This document shows positions 1 to 10,401 of a stretch of 32,191 nucleotides of DNA, one piece after another. The stretch's first letter is position 1, and every line of letters starts with the position of its first letter. The stretch is taken from positions 1-32,191 of the forward strand of contig CACEJE010000008.1 in assembly GCA_902559815.1 (NCBI GenBank), given 5' to 3'. The notes beneath the pieces are model-generated. The model searched no databases. It saw only the letters and a program-made list of their open reading frames with translations, and was not told the DNA's origin. This DNA is from an uncultured Thiothrix sp. (GTDB lineage: Bacteria > Pseudomonadota > Gammaproteobacteria > Poriferisulfidales > GCA-002705445). Position numbers and translations under genes: made by a program.

Positions 1-727
1 TATCTCTTAGAAATTGTGTATGTCTTGGATAATTTAACTTTGATAAATAATAAGAAACAATTTGTTGCCCATTATCAGGGCCAAAACATGGTGAAAAATT
101 TTTTTGTATGGATAAGTATTTTCTTGAATATATTGCTGTTGTATCTGGCGCATAAGCACATTCCCATAAATCGTGGTAATTTCTATTTCTATATACAGAA
201 GTTCTTAATCTAAAAATATTATCATCTTCGAAACTTATATACTTTTCTAAATTATTATCCCAACCCTTTTGATTAACATACATTTCATCTGAAATATTCA
301 TAACAAATTTTGAATACTTAGATGAAACTTTAAAAAGAAAGTTTATCCATTGCCAAAGATCAATAAAACCCCTGCCTCTTGGTGAGGATAAAATTATAAA
401 ATTAAATTCAAATTTCGATATTTCTTTCAAAAAACTATCTACAAAAGTAGTATCGTCATTATCAATTTTTATACAGAATTGTATTTTTTCTGGGTGAGCT
501 GTTTTTTCAAGAAATTTCTTAAGGATTGAGACAGTTTTCTCAATATTATTTGTATTGAACAAAATAGATATTAAATAATTCTTAAAATCTGACCTTATAG
601 TGGAATCACCATATAAGTGACTGGTAAATTTTTTTTCTTTACTTGATTTTATATACTTTATACAGTCTTTTGAAGGATCCACTATATGATTTAAATCAAG
701 ATCTTTTTTTTGCTTTATAAAATTCAT
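1..727 (-). CDS. Partial glycosyltransferase-like protein, 3' end beyond the window
   Basis: An open frame of 242 codons starts at the ATG at 727-725 and runs without a stop off the left edge, so the C-terminus is missing. The start overlaps the stop of the upstream ABC ATPase gene as ATGA, which implies translational coupling. Near residue 50 it has the pattern of a GT-A (family 2-like) N-terminus: a strand (YLISILFNTNN), a helix (EKTVSILKKFL) and then an acidic CIKIDNDDTTF segment resembling the nucleotide-sugar/metal-binding strand. No signal peptide or membrane segment is visible. Its place behind a polysaccharide ABC exporter fits a sugar transferase for surface glycan assembly. The exact family, donor and acceptor cannot be assigned from this fragment, and the glycosyltransferase call is moderate. 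Confidence 0.6.
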   Translation of the reverse strand, partial: MNFIKQKKDLDLNHIVDPSKDCIKYIKSSKEKKFTSHLYGDSTIRSDFKNYLISILFNTNNIEKTVSILKKFLEKTAHPEKIQFCIKIDNDDTTFVDSFLKEISKFEFNFIILSSPRGRGFIDLWQWINFLFKVSSKYSKFVMNISDEMYVNQKGWDNNLEKYISFEDDNIFRLRTSVYRNRNYHDLWECAYAPDTTAIYSRKYLSIQKNFSPCFGPDNGQQIVSYYLSKLNYPRHTQFLRD

Positions 728-1488
728 CTCAAATGATATGTGTCTTTATAAAAATTAATTACTTCTTTTGGTGCTCCAGATAAAATAATCTCTCCATTCT
801 TCATTAATATTGCTTTATTACAAATATTTTGAAGTAAATCCATGTCATGAGAAGCAAAAACTAAAATTGAGGAGTTATCCATCATTTCTAAAACCTTTGT
901 TTTACTTTTTTCTGAAAACTCAATATCTCCAGTTGAAAAAAACTCATCTATTAATAATATGCCAGGCGTGCTTGCAATCGCTGATGAAAAAGCTAACCTT
1001 GCTTGCATTCCGCTTGAGTATGTTCTTAATGGCATATCTAAAAATTCACCTAACCCACTAAATTCAGCGATATCAGGAAGTAATTTGTCAATTTCATTCT
1101 TAGTGTGGCCTCTTATGATATTCGAAAGAATTATATTTTCATATCCTGTGGCGTCTAATTCAAAGCCAAAACCTATATCTAGCATACAACTTAACTCACC
1201 TCTAGAGCTTACCTCTCCAGAAGTTGGAAAGTAAATACCTGCAATTAATTTAAGTAATGTCGTTTTTCCTGATCCATTTGGACCAAGTATTGCAAGCTTA
1301 TCGCCATGATTAAGGTTAAGATTTATATTTTTTAACCCTTCAATCACTCGCGCTCCAGAAATATCCTCTTTTGACCTTGATACAACTTTACTTCCAATGT
1401 CACGTATTTTATTTCTAATTGATAAAGATTGAGCATCATATATCGGAAAATTTAGGTATACATCTTTCGCAATAATCTCTGATTTCAT
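724..1488 (-). CDS. wzt: Polysaccharide ABC exporter ATP-binding protein (Wzt/KpsT/RfbE-like)
   Basis: This is the ATPase subunit of an ABC exporter that moves lipid-linked O-antigen or capsule polysaccharide across the inner membrane. With the ATG at 1488 it has 254 residues. Visible motifs are Walker A GPNGSGKT (69-76), ABC signature YSSGMQ (157-162), Walker B ILLIDE (177-182) and the H-loop histidine in FASHD (214). The N-terminal 50 residues before the core are typical of this subfamily. It stops soon after the H-loop region, so it lacks the C-terminal carbohydrate-binding domain of O9a-type Wzt and is KpsT/RfbE-sized. An in-frame TTG 12 bases upstream would overlap the permease gene; I prefer the ATG, which lies 2 nt after the permease stop behind a GGGTG. 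The adjacent permease supports the role; the exported glycan is unknown. Confidence 0.88.
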   Translation of the reverse strand: MKSEIIAKDVYLNFPIYDAQSLSIRNKIRDIGSKVVSRSKEDISGARVIEGLKNINLNLNHGDKLAILGPNGSGKTTLLKLIAGIYFPTSGEVSSRGELSCMLDIGFGFELDATGYENIILSNIIRGHTKNEIDKLLPDIAEFSGLGEFLDMPLRTYSSGMQARLAFSSAIASTPGILLIDEFFSTGDIEFSEKSKTKVLEMMDNSSILVFASHDMDLLQNICNKAILMKNGEIILSGAPKEVINFYKDTYHLR

Positions 1489-1490
1489 AA

Positions 1491-2288
1491 TTACACCCAA
1501 AAAACAATTCTTTTATTTTTCTTTGAATATAATATTAAAAAAAATAATAATTGAAAAATAGTTATTACCAATGCTCCGATCCATATGTATATATCAAAAT
1601 CTAATCCAATTAAATCATTTCTCAAAATACCAACAAAATATGTAAATGGATTAATATATACGTAAGATGAGTAGGCGCCAAGCATTTCAGGTTTCCATAA
1701 AACTGGGGTCAACAGGAGCATTGGCGGCATTAAGGATTTAATTAATGGATCTATATCTCTATATCTTGCAGCAAGCATACCAATATTTGAACTAAATAAA
1801 ATAGAGTTTATAAAAACTATAAGTAGACCTAAAGGCAATGAAAATAAAACAATTAGATCAATTTTATGATTAACAAATAATGAAATCAAAATTATTAAGG
1901 GAATGTGATGCAAAAAAAGTAGGAAACTAGAAAAACAATGTCTAAATACATAAAATAATGGATTGTTTGGATAAGCCTTAATATATTGTGCTGCATCTGA
2001 AAATACCTCAGGTGCATCAATTATTTGCTGACTAATCCACATCCAAATAATAAATCCAGAAAATAAATATGTTAAATATGATTTCCAATCTAGACTAAAA
2101 ATTGTACTCCACAAAAAGCACATTGCTGTTGCTGATATAGCAATACCTAGCACGACCCACCATGGACCCAAAAAGGTTCTTCTATATTTTAATTTTAAAT
2201 CAAAATAAGATAAATATGACCAAGAGTAATAATTTTTAATAGAAAAGATAAAATCCTTTACTGCTAAGTTATTTTTAAAAAAGTTCAT
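1491..2288 (-). CDS. wzm: Polysaccharide ABC exporter permease (Wzm/KpsM-like)
   Basis: This is the membrane subunit of an ABC-2 type exporter, partner of the ATPase encoded immediately downstream with a 2-nt gap. The 265-residue protein has a cytoplasmic amphipathic N-terminus, the conserved family segment YRRTFLGPWW (about 35-44) and about six hydrophobic spans (beginning near 46, 67, 110, 140, 175 and 232). The length matches Wzm/KpsM proteins (about 260). The segment ending in LLTPVLWKPEML is also typical of polysaccharide exporters and argues against a drug exporter. An O-antigen ligase-like gene lies just upstream, with a 5-nt gap, so the set probably exports a glycan that is ligated onto lipid A-core. 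O-antigen versus capsule cannot be decided here. Confidence 0.88.
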   Translation of the reverse strand: MNFFKNNLAVKDFIFSIKNYYSWSYLSYFDLKLKYRRTFLGPWWVVLGIAISATAMCFLWSTIFSLDWKSYLTYLFSGFIIWMWISQQIIDAPEVFSDAAQYIKAYPNNPLFYVFRHCFSSFLLFLHHIPLIILISLFVNHKIDLIVLFSLPLGLLIVFINSILFSSNIGMLAARYRDIDPLIKSLMPPMLLLTPVLWKPEMLGAYSSYVYINPFTYFVGILRNDLIGLDFDIYIWIGALVITIFQLLFFLILYSKKNKRIVFWV

Positions 2289-2293
2289 TATTT

Positions 2294-3514
2294 TTATTTT
2301 TCAATCTTAAATTTTTTTTGATATAAAAGACTTATAATTATTACTAAAAATAATCCTAGCATATTATCGTAAAAAGCGCTGTTAAAAGTTGAAGAAATAA
2401 TCACCAATACTGAAACTCCAATAGATAACACCCCGGATGATTCTTTAATTAAATATAGCATGAATAGTAAAAATAATATTAAACCCGGTAATCCTAATTG
2501 CGAGGATATGCTTATAAATTCATTATGTGGATTACTTGTAACAAAATATTGCTTATCTACAATTTGAGAATTATGCAGATATTTTTCAGTAGTAACTTTA
2601 TAAGATCCTACTCCATATCCATAAAATGGGCTATCTATGAGATTATTTAAACCAATCTTAGCCCAGGTTAACCTTAAGCCTAAAGAAGATTTGTAATTAT
2701 TATTTTCAATAAGTTTAACGTCACTAGCTATATTACCAACTCTTTTTTCAAAATTACTTGCATATTGGGTAAACATAAATGAAATAAAAATCAATAAAAA
2801 ACAAATTCTAATTTTATTGTTAGTAATAATTTTATAAAAAGATATTAATGTTAAGCATAAAATTATTATATAAGCAGCTCTTGAATCATTTAAAAATAAA
2901 ACATTTATAAAAGATAAAAAAGATAATATATAATAAATAAAACTATTTTTTTTTGTTGCTAAATACAGGCATAAGAATGAATAAAAAGATAAAATAGTTC
3001 CTTGAATAATATAATTTTGAAAAATTGATGCTCTAGTTATTATTATTTTTTCTTGTACATTAGCTAAATTTATATATTTTAAAAAATCATAAAAATAACT
3101 AAAATCAAAAAAATTATAATATTTTATGTATGATAAAAAAAGAATTATTGAGCAACCATATATAAAAAATTCCATAATAATTTTTTCATTTTTTTGCACA
3201 TTAATTAAATAATATAGAATAGGAATATAAAGTAGTTTTACATATTTTTTCAGTAAACTTAATATATCAGCTGTTTCTGCCACACTATATAGTGATGAAC
3301 ATAAGAGAAAAGTAAATAATAAATAAATAAATTTAAAAAATTGTTTATCAAAAAGTATTTGAAAATTAGAATTTCTAATACAATGTTGTAATGCATATAA
3401 AACAGATGCAAATAAAAATATGTTTGTAAGTGCTGAAGATATTAACAATGAAAATGCAGCAACTGGTAGTGCATACATGAATATAATGTTAATTTGATTT
3501 AATTTAATAAACAT
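2294..3514 (-). CDS. waaL: O-antigen ligase / Wzy-like polytopic membrane protein
   Basis: A 406-residue, strongly hydrophobic protein with about ten or more membrane spans. It belongs to the O-antigen ligase/polymerase superfamily: NDSRAAY (209-215) sits where the conserved Arg of the Wzy_C region lies. A large periplasmic loop (about 255-335) contains GLRLTW, YGYGVGSY and finally SNPHNEF, whose His330 matches the functionally essential His of WaaL. Ligases join undecaprenyl-linked polysaccharide to lipid A-core in the periplasm. Because the next two genes encode an ABC exporter, a pathway that does not need a Wzy polymerase, I favour ligase over polymerase. It starts 15 nt after purA, on the same strand, so it may be read from the purA transcript. 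Confidence 0.7.
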   Translation of the reverse strand: MFIKLNQINIIFMYALPVAAFSLLISSALTNIFLFASVLYALQHCIRNSNFQILFDKQFFKFIYLLFTFLLCSSLYSVAETADILSLLKKYVKLLYIPILYYLINVQKNEKIIMEFFIYGCSIILFLSYIKYYNFFDFSYFYDFLKYINLANVQEKIIITRASIFQNYIIQGTILSFYSFLCLYLATKKNSFIYYILSFLSFINVLFLNDSRAAYIIILCLTLISFYKIITNNKIRICFLLIFISFMFTQYASNFEKRVGNIASDVKLIENNNYKSSLGLRLTWAKIGLNNLIDSPFYGYGVGSYKVTTEKYLHNSQIVDKQYFVTSNPHNEFISISSQLGLPGLILFLLFMLYLIKESSGVLSIGVSVLVIISSTFNSAFYDNMLGLFLVIIISLLYQKKFKIEK

Positions 3515-3529
3515 AAATTACTACCAAAT

Positions 3530-5783
<2,254 letters not shown>

Positions 5784-5822
5784 ATTTTTATTATTTTTTT
5801 AGATTTATTATTATTATTTGAC

Positions 5823-6677
5823 CTATTTAACATCTTTAAAATATTTAAAAAAGTCAGAATCTGGATCAATCACTAACATATCAGACTTGTTTTTAAACGA
5901 ATTAATATATGCTTTTAAGCTTCTAGTAAAAGCATAGAACTCAGGATCCTGACCGTAAGCATTTGCATAAATTGCTGTTGATTTAGCATCACCAGAACCA
6001 CGTTCTTGTTCTGATGTTCTATATGCTTCAGCTATTATAACAGTCCTTTTTTTATCAGCTTGCGCTCTTATGTTTTCAGCAGTTTCTTTTCCCCTTGCTC
6101 GAAAATCCTTAGCTGTTCTGCTTCTTTCAGCTCTCATACGTTGGTATACAGACTCACTAACATCACCGGGAAGCTCTATCCTACTAATTCTAACATCTAC
6201 AAGTTCTATACCAAGTTCAGATGCATCTAATTGTGCTTTTGTTTCAAGCTCTTGCATTATTTCTTCTCTCTCTCCTGAGATTGCTTGTTGTATTGTTCTG
6301 ATACCAAATTGGTTCTTCAATTCATCTTTTACAATTTGAGTAATTCGCCCTTCAGCTCTTGCTCTGTCACCCAATGTGGACTTGTAATAAGACTTCACAT
6401 TTGCAATTCTCCATTTTACAAAAAAGTCTACTGACATATTCTTTTTTTCGCTTGTTAAAAATAGCTCAGGTTTAGCATCCATAGTTAAGATTCTTGCATC
6501 AAATTTTCTAACATTATTAACTAAAGGCAGCTTGAAATGTAAACCCGGCTTTAAATCATCTCTTTTAATTTCACCTAATTGGAAAACCATTGCCCTTTGA
6601 GTTTCTTTAACAAAAAAAGTCGTTGAACTAATTATCAAGAATAATCCACCAATAAAAAATAGTAATTTTGTATTCAT
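5823..6677 (-). CDS. hflC: FtsH-associated SPFH protein HflC
   Basis: HflC pairs with HflK in a large inner-membrane complex that surrounds and modulates the FtsH protease. The 284-residue protein has one N-terminal membrane anchor (about 4-22), then an SPFH/band 7 domain beginning TQRAMVFQLGEI. A long charged helix (about 165-225) carries SVYQRMRAERSRTAKDFRARG, the HflC hallmark. The C-terminus is compact and includes DPEFYAFTRSLKAY. It is about 50 residues shorter than E. coli HflC. Its ATG overlaps the hflK stop by one base (TAATG), so the partners are translationally coupled. Confidence 0.96.
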   Translation of the reverse strand: MNTKLLFFIGGLFLIISSTTFFVKETQRAMVFQLGEIKRDDLKPGLHFKLPLVNNVRKFDARILTMDAKPELFLTSEKKNMSVDFFVKWRIANVKSYYKSTLGDRARAEGRITQIVKDELKNQFGIRTIQQAISGEREEIMQELETKAQLDASELGIELVDVRISRIELPGDVSESVYQRMRAERSRTAKDFRARGKETAENIRAQADKKRTVIIAEAYRTSEQERGSGDAKSTAIYANAYGQDPEFYAFTRSLKAYINSFKNKSDMLVIDPDSDFFKYFKDVK

Positions 6678-7813
6678 TATCTTCCCTCTCTAATATTATT
6701 TGTTTCTTTCTCAATAAATTCATTATCAAGGTTTTCTTGTCCATCTATATTTTGAATTTCAGGCGATGAAATAATTTTGTCTAATGGTAATAACATTAGG
6801 TTATTCCCAGCTTTGATATCAATCATCAATTTTGAACTATTTGATAATACTGATTCTAGAGAATCCATATACAAACGTTTTCTTGTAACTTCTGGCGCAC
6901 GTTTATACTCTTTTAAAAGCTTTAAAAATCTATCAGCATCACCTTCAGCATTTGCTATAACTCTCTCTTTATAAGCAAGCGCGTCTTGTATCATACGTGC
7001 AGCTTCTCCTCGTGCTTGAGGAACAATTTCATTTGCGTATGCTTGTGCGTCATTTTTATAACGCTCCATATCTTCTCTTGCTTTTGTTGCATCCTGAAAT
7101 GCATCTTGCACAGCGTCAGGTGGCTGTGAGTCCTGAAGGTTAACTGTTGTAACTTGTATTCCTGCTTGATAACTATCTAAAACTTGCTGCATCAGTTGCT
7201 CGGTTATATTGGAAATTTCTGTTCTTCCTTCTCTAAGAATGTAGTCCATTTTATTTTTTCCAACAACATCTCTAATAGCTGAATCTAAAACTCCACAAAT
7301 TGTACTTCTGCTTCCAAACCTACAAGTTCTATCACCTGGGATATCGGGATTTTCAACATTAAATAAATAGTCTTCAGCATTTTTAATTCGATACTGTACT
7401 GAAAAAGCTAGCTCAACTATGTTTTCATCTTGTGTAAGCATTGTTGTTCTTTTTTCCACACTTCTTATGCCAGTAAAGTTTATAGTTTCGTGAGATTCAA
7501 TTGGTCTTGGTAAATGCCATCCGGGACCAGGCATAGCCGTTCTTTGATACTCACCAAATCTTAGTATTACAGCTCTCTCATTTTCACTTACAATATAAAA
7601 CCCAGTTGCTGACCAAATTATTGAAGCAATAATCAACAAAGACGCGATAGAGGTGCTTTTCTTGCCGCCGCCGCCGCTATTTGATTTTTTCGACCCCAAT
7701 AATCCACCAAATGATGACATAAATTTATTTATAGCAGCATCTAAATCAGGAGGAGACTGCCTTCTGTCTCTTTCCCAAGGATCTTTATCATTGTTTGACT
7801 GATTCCACGGCAT
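6677..7813 (-). CDS. hflK: FtsH-associated SPFH protein HflK
   Basis: Partner of HflC in the FtsH-modulating complex at the inner membrane. The 378-residue protein starts MPWNQSNNDKDPW, the Trp/Gly-rich cytoplasmic N-terminus of HflK. A Gly4 run (47-50) and a single membrane span (about 55-74) follow. The SPFH domain then begins VSENERAVILRFGEY, and a long helix contains DATKAREDMERYKNDAQAYA. The Gly run is encoded by a short GCC repeat that stands out in this AT-rich DNA. The start has a good Shine-Dalgarno (GGAGAG at 7822-7827), 8 nt from the ATG. The 62-nt gap to hflX is one of the longer gaps in this cluster and could hold a secondary promoter. Confidence 0.96.
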   Translation of the reverse strand: MPWNQSNNDKDPWERDRRQSPPDLDAAINKFMSSFGGLLGSKKSNSGGGGKKSTSIASLLIIASIIWSATGFYIVSENERAVILRFGEYQRTAMPGPGWHLPRPIESHETINFTGIRSVEKRTTMLTQDENIVELAFSVQYRIKNAEDYLFNVENPDIPGDRTCRFGSRSTICGVLDSAIRDVVGKNKMDYILREGRTEISNITEQLMQQVLDSYQAGIQVTTVNLQDSQPPDAVQDAFQDATKAREDMERYKNDAQAYANEIVPQARGEAARMIQDALAYKERVIANAEGDADRFLKLLKEYKRAPEVTRKRLYMDSLESVLSNSSKLMIDIKAGNNLMLLPLDKIISSPEIQNIDGQENLDNEFIEKETNNIREGR

Positions 7814-7875
7814 ATTTTTAACTCTCCATTTATATTAATTTAATAATTTATTATAACAATATTTTATAAAATATA

Positions 7876-9192
7876 TTATCCAGTTTTATAAATTTCTTGT
7901 GTATTTTTTATATTTTTCTTGTCTTTATCAGCAAGTACGCCCTTTTTGTATAGATATTTTACAAAGCTTTGATTTGCCATAAATTTAATCATATTATGCC
8001 CTGATTTTGTAAAGACATCATCTACAACATTACATTTTTCATATATTAAAGATCTGATTTCTCCCTGGGTATTAGATAGTTCAACTTGAAAGAACTTATG
8101 GTTCTCAAATAGTTTTTCAAAAATAATTTTTTTTAAACTATCTATACCATATCCTGTCTTTGCAGAAATATAACAAAAACAATTTTTTTGAAGATGGTGA
8201 AAATTCTCAGGATTGTAATTTTGATCTATTTTATTAAATACCAAAATTTGAGGGATATTTTCAGAATTTATACTTTCTAAGACGTTATCAACTTCTTTGA
8301 TATATGATAAAAAATTATCGTCACTTAAATCTATAACATGGAGCAGTAAGTCACTTTCAGATACCTCTGATAAAGTTGATTTAAATGATTCAATCAAATG
8401 ATGAGGTAATTCTCTAATAAAACCAACTGTGTCACTAATTATCGCGTTTTTATTATTACCTATTTCTAATTTTCGATGTATAGGATCTAGAGTTGCAAAC
8501 AACTTATCTTCAGCTAAAGTATTATTTTTTGTAAGCAAATTGAATAGAGTCGATTTTCCTGCGTTTGTATAACCGACAATACTTATTCTATGAATATTAT
8601 TTTTTAATCTTAGGTTACGACTCAATTGTCTTTGATTAGTTACTTTTATGAGTCTTTTATTAATAGTTTTTATCCTTGCTCTGATTAATCTACGGTCAGT
8701 CTCTAACTGAGTCTCACCTGGGCCTCTCAGCCCAATTCCGCCTTTTTGTCTTTCTAGATGACTCCATCCTCGAACCAGTCTTGTGGACAAATAATTTAAT
8801 TGAGCCAATTCAACTTGTAGTTTTCCTTCGTGAGAAAAAGCTCTTTGTGAAAAAATATCTAAAATTAAGCCAGTTCTATCAAGTACTCTAGACTTCAAAT
8901 GCAATTCTAAATTTCTCTCTTGACTTGGGCTTAAATCAATATTGAAAATTACTAGTTTACTACCTGTAAGTTCTATCTTCCTTTTTATAAAATCAGCGTC
9001 ACCTTTTCCTATAAAGTATTTAATGCCAATATTTTTATTTTTCTTTGTCAAATAAAGGACTTCATTAAATTCTATATTGGCAGACTTTGCAAGATCTACG
9101 AACTCTTCTTTAGTGTTAGAGGATACTATAGGAAATTTTTCTACGTGAACTAAAAGAGCATTATTTGAAAAATTTTTGTTTACATCAATCAA
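7876..9192 (-). CDS. hflX: Ribosome-associated GTPase HflX
   Basis: HflX is a translational GTPase that splits stalled or stressed 70S ribosomes. The 438-residue protein has the HflX N-terminal domain, the diagnostic linker GGIGLRGPGETQLETDRR (151-168), a basic coiled coil (about 169-195), and a G domain. The P-loop is GYTNAGKST (207-215), and DTVGF (G3) and NKID (G4) follow. The length fits E. coli HflX (426). The only sensible start is a TTG at 9192, placed 8 nt downstream of AAGGAA; the nearby ATG at 9199 is out of frame and meets a stop after four codons. It lies 21 nt downstream of hfq in the classical miaA-hfq-hflX-hflK-hflC run. Confidence 0.96.
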   Translation of the reverse strand: MIDVNKNFSNNALLVHVEKFPIVSSNTKEEFVDLAKSANIEFNEVLYLTKKNKNIGIKYFIGKGDADFIKRKIELTGSKLVIFNIDLSPSQERNLELHLKSRVLDRTGLILDIFSQRAFSHEGKLQVELAQLNYLSTRLVRGWSHLERQKGGIGLRGPGETQLETDRRLIRARIKTINKRLIKVTNQRQLSRNLRLKNNIHRISIVGYTNAGKSTLFNLLTKNNTLAEDKLFATLDPIHRKLEIGNNKNAIISDTVGFIRELPHHLIESFKSTLSEVSESDLLLHVIDLSDDNFLSYIKEVDNVLESINSENIPQILVFNKIDQNYNPENFHHLQKNCFCYISAKTGYGIDSLKKIIFEKLFENHKFFQVELSNTQGEIRSLIYEKCNVVDDVFTKSGHNMIKFMANQSFVKYLYKKGVLADKDKKNIKNTQEIYKTG

Positions 9193-9200
9193 ATTTCATA

Positions 9201-9206
9201 TTCCTT
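9201..9206 (-). promoter_or_regulatory. Shine-Dalgarno deciding the TTG start of hflX
   Basis: On the minus strand AAGGAA ends 8 nt before the TTG at 9192-9190, which is a normal spacing. It is only one base from the out-of-frame ATG at 9199. This supports initiation of HflX at TTG. Confidence 0.5.
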
Positions 9207-9213
9207 AATTTAA

Positions 9214-9435
9214 TCAACCCTCTTGAAATTTTACAGTTTTTGATGGCACAATTGTCGATACAGCATGCTTGTAAACCATTTGATTAACTGTATTTTTCAA
9301 AATAATCACATATTGATCAAATGAATCAACTTGACCTTGAAGTTTAATACCATTTACTAAATATATAGAAACAGGAATTTTCTCTTTTCTAAGAGCATTT
9401 AAAAAAGGCTCTTGAAGTACTTGGCTTTTTGTCAT
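9214..9435 (-). CDS. hfq: RNA chaperone Hfq, minimal-tail form
   Basis: Hexameric Sm-like chaperone that pairs small RNAs with mRNAs. The 73 residues align gap-free with E. coli Hfq through the whole Sm core. The segment [14 protein letters not shown] (Sm1) is present, and Sm2 is [11 protein letters not shown], including the proximal-site Y55, K56 and H57. Gln8 is kept, position 42 is Tyr instead of Phe, and the rim patch is R16-K17-E18-K19 instead of RRER. The protein ends six residues after VPSKT, so the long disordered tail of E. coli Hfq (102 residues) is absent. A GAGGA Shine-Dalgarno precedes the ATG. It is flanked by miaA and hflX as in most Gammaproteobacteria. Confidence 0.98.
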   Translation of the reverse strand: MTKSQVLQEPFLNALRKEKIPVSIYLVNGIKLQGQVDSFDQYVIILKNTVNQMVYKHAVSTIVPSKTVKFQEG

Positions 9436-9462
9436 TATTATATCCTCGCCTTTATTTTGTTT

Positions 9463-10401
9463 TTAATTAGCTAAAAAATTCTTAACTGTTTTTTCAATAT
9501 TATCATAATCTGTGCAAGTATACACCGTAGTTGCATCAAGATGTCTCAGCCAGGTTATTTGTCTTTTTGCCAACTGACGAGTTGCTGCTAAAGTGCTATC
9601 TCTCATAGTTTCTTTATCGATATTACCATTCAAGTATTCACTTGCTTGCTTATATCCTATTGTACTCATTGCCGGCAATTTAAGGTTTTTATATTTTTTT
9701 CTGATCTGTAAAACCTCTTCTAAAAAACCCTTTTTAATCATATTATCAAATCGATTTTCTATATTATTATGAATAAGTGTTCTATCTCTAGGCATTATAG
9801 ATATATTTAAATTATTAAAGTACTGAACATTTTTTGAACACCGTTTTAATAAATTGCTGGGTTTTTCTTTATTTGAAAAATATATTTCAAGCATCCTTAT
9901 AATACGGTATTTATCATTATAATGAATTTTTTTAGCCGCATTTTTGTCTACATTCATTAAAAAATTATATAAATAATTTAAATCATTTTCCCTTAACATA
10001 TCATTTATTTTGTTTTTAATTTCTTCTGATACAATACTCAAGTTTGATAAGCCTCCGGAGAAAAAAGTTTTAAAATACATCATAGACCCACCAACCAGTA
10101 AGGGAGTTTTTCTATTTAAATGAACTTCTTTAATTTGGACTAATAAATCTTTATAAAACATTGCAACTGAGTATCTTTCAAAAGGATCTAATATATTGAC
10201 TAATCTGTGCGGATACTTTTGTAATATATTTTTTTCAGGTTTTGCTGATCCAATATTAAATTCTCTATAGAACATCACTGAATCAACACTAATGATTTCT
10301 AGATTATTATTTTTTAATAAATTTAAAGCTAAATCTGTTTTCCCAGAAGCTGTTGGTCCCATTAACGAAATTACTTTATTATTTAGTTTTGTTTGCAACA
10401 T
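9463..10401 (-). CDS. miaA: tRNA dimethylallyltransferase MiaA
   Basis: Transfers a dimethylallyl group from DMAPP to N6 of A37 in tRNAs that read UNN codons. The 312-residue protein shows the P-loop MGPTASGKT (14-22), the DSVMFYR segment, GSAKP, GGSMMYFKTFFSGG and the C-terminal TRQLAKRQITWLR. All are family signatures, and the length fits (E. coli 316). The ATG lies within the end of tsaB, overlapping it by 23 nt, so expression is probably coupled. DMAPP comes from the MEP pathway, two genes of which (ispD, ispF) lie just upstream in the same run. Confidence 0.97.
   Translation of the reverse strand: MLQTKLNNKVISLMGPTASGKTDLALNLLKNNNLEIISVDSVMFYREFNIGSAKPEKNILQKYPHRLVNILDPFERYSVAMFYKDLLVQIKEVHLNRKTPLLVGGSMMYFKTFFSGGLSNLSIVSEEIKNKINDMLRENDLNYLYNFLMNVDKNAAKKIHYNDKYRIIRMLEIYFSNKEKPSNLLKRCSKNVQYFNNLNISIMPRDRTLIHNNIENRFDNMIKKGFLEEVLQIRKKYKNLKLPAMSTIGYKQASEYLNGNIDKETMRDSTLAATRQLAKRQITWLRHLDATTVYTCTDYDNIEKTVKNFLAN

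Noticed and set aside
724-2288. ABC-2 pair as a drug or multidrug exporter
   Set aside because: The permease motif RRTFLGPWW, the ATPase N-terminal extension and the adjacent O-antigen ligase are typical of polysaccharide exporters.
5795-5819. ATT-rich simple repeat between hisZ and hflC
   Set aside because: Short, imperfect and typical of AT-rich spacers; no repeat units with spacers or regulatory pattern.
7859-7874. A perfect 16-nt palindrome (ATATTTTATAAAATAT) between hflX and hflK
   Set aside because: It is made only of A and T, would form a very weak hairpin, has no T-tract to act as terminator, and is expected by chance in this base composition.
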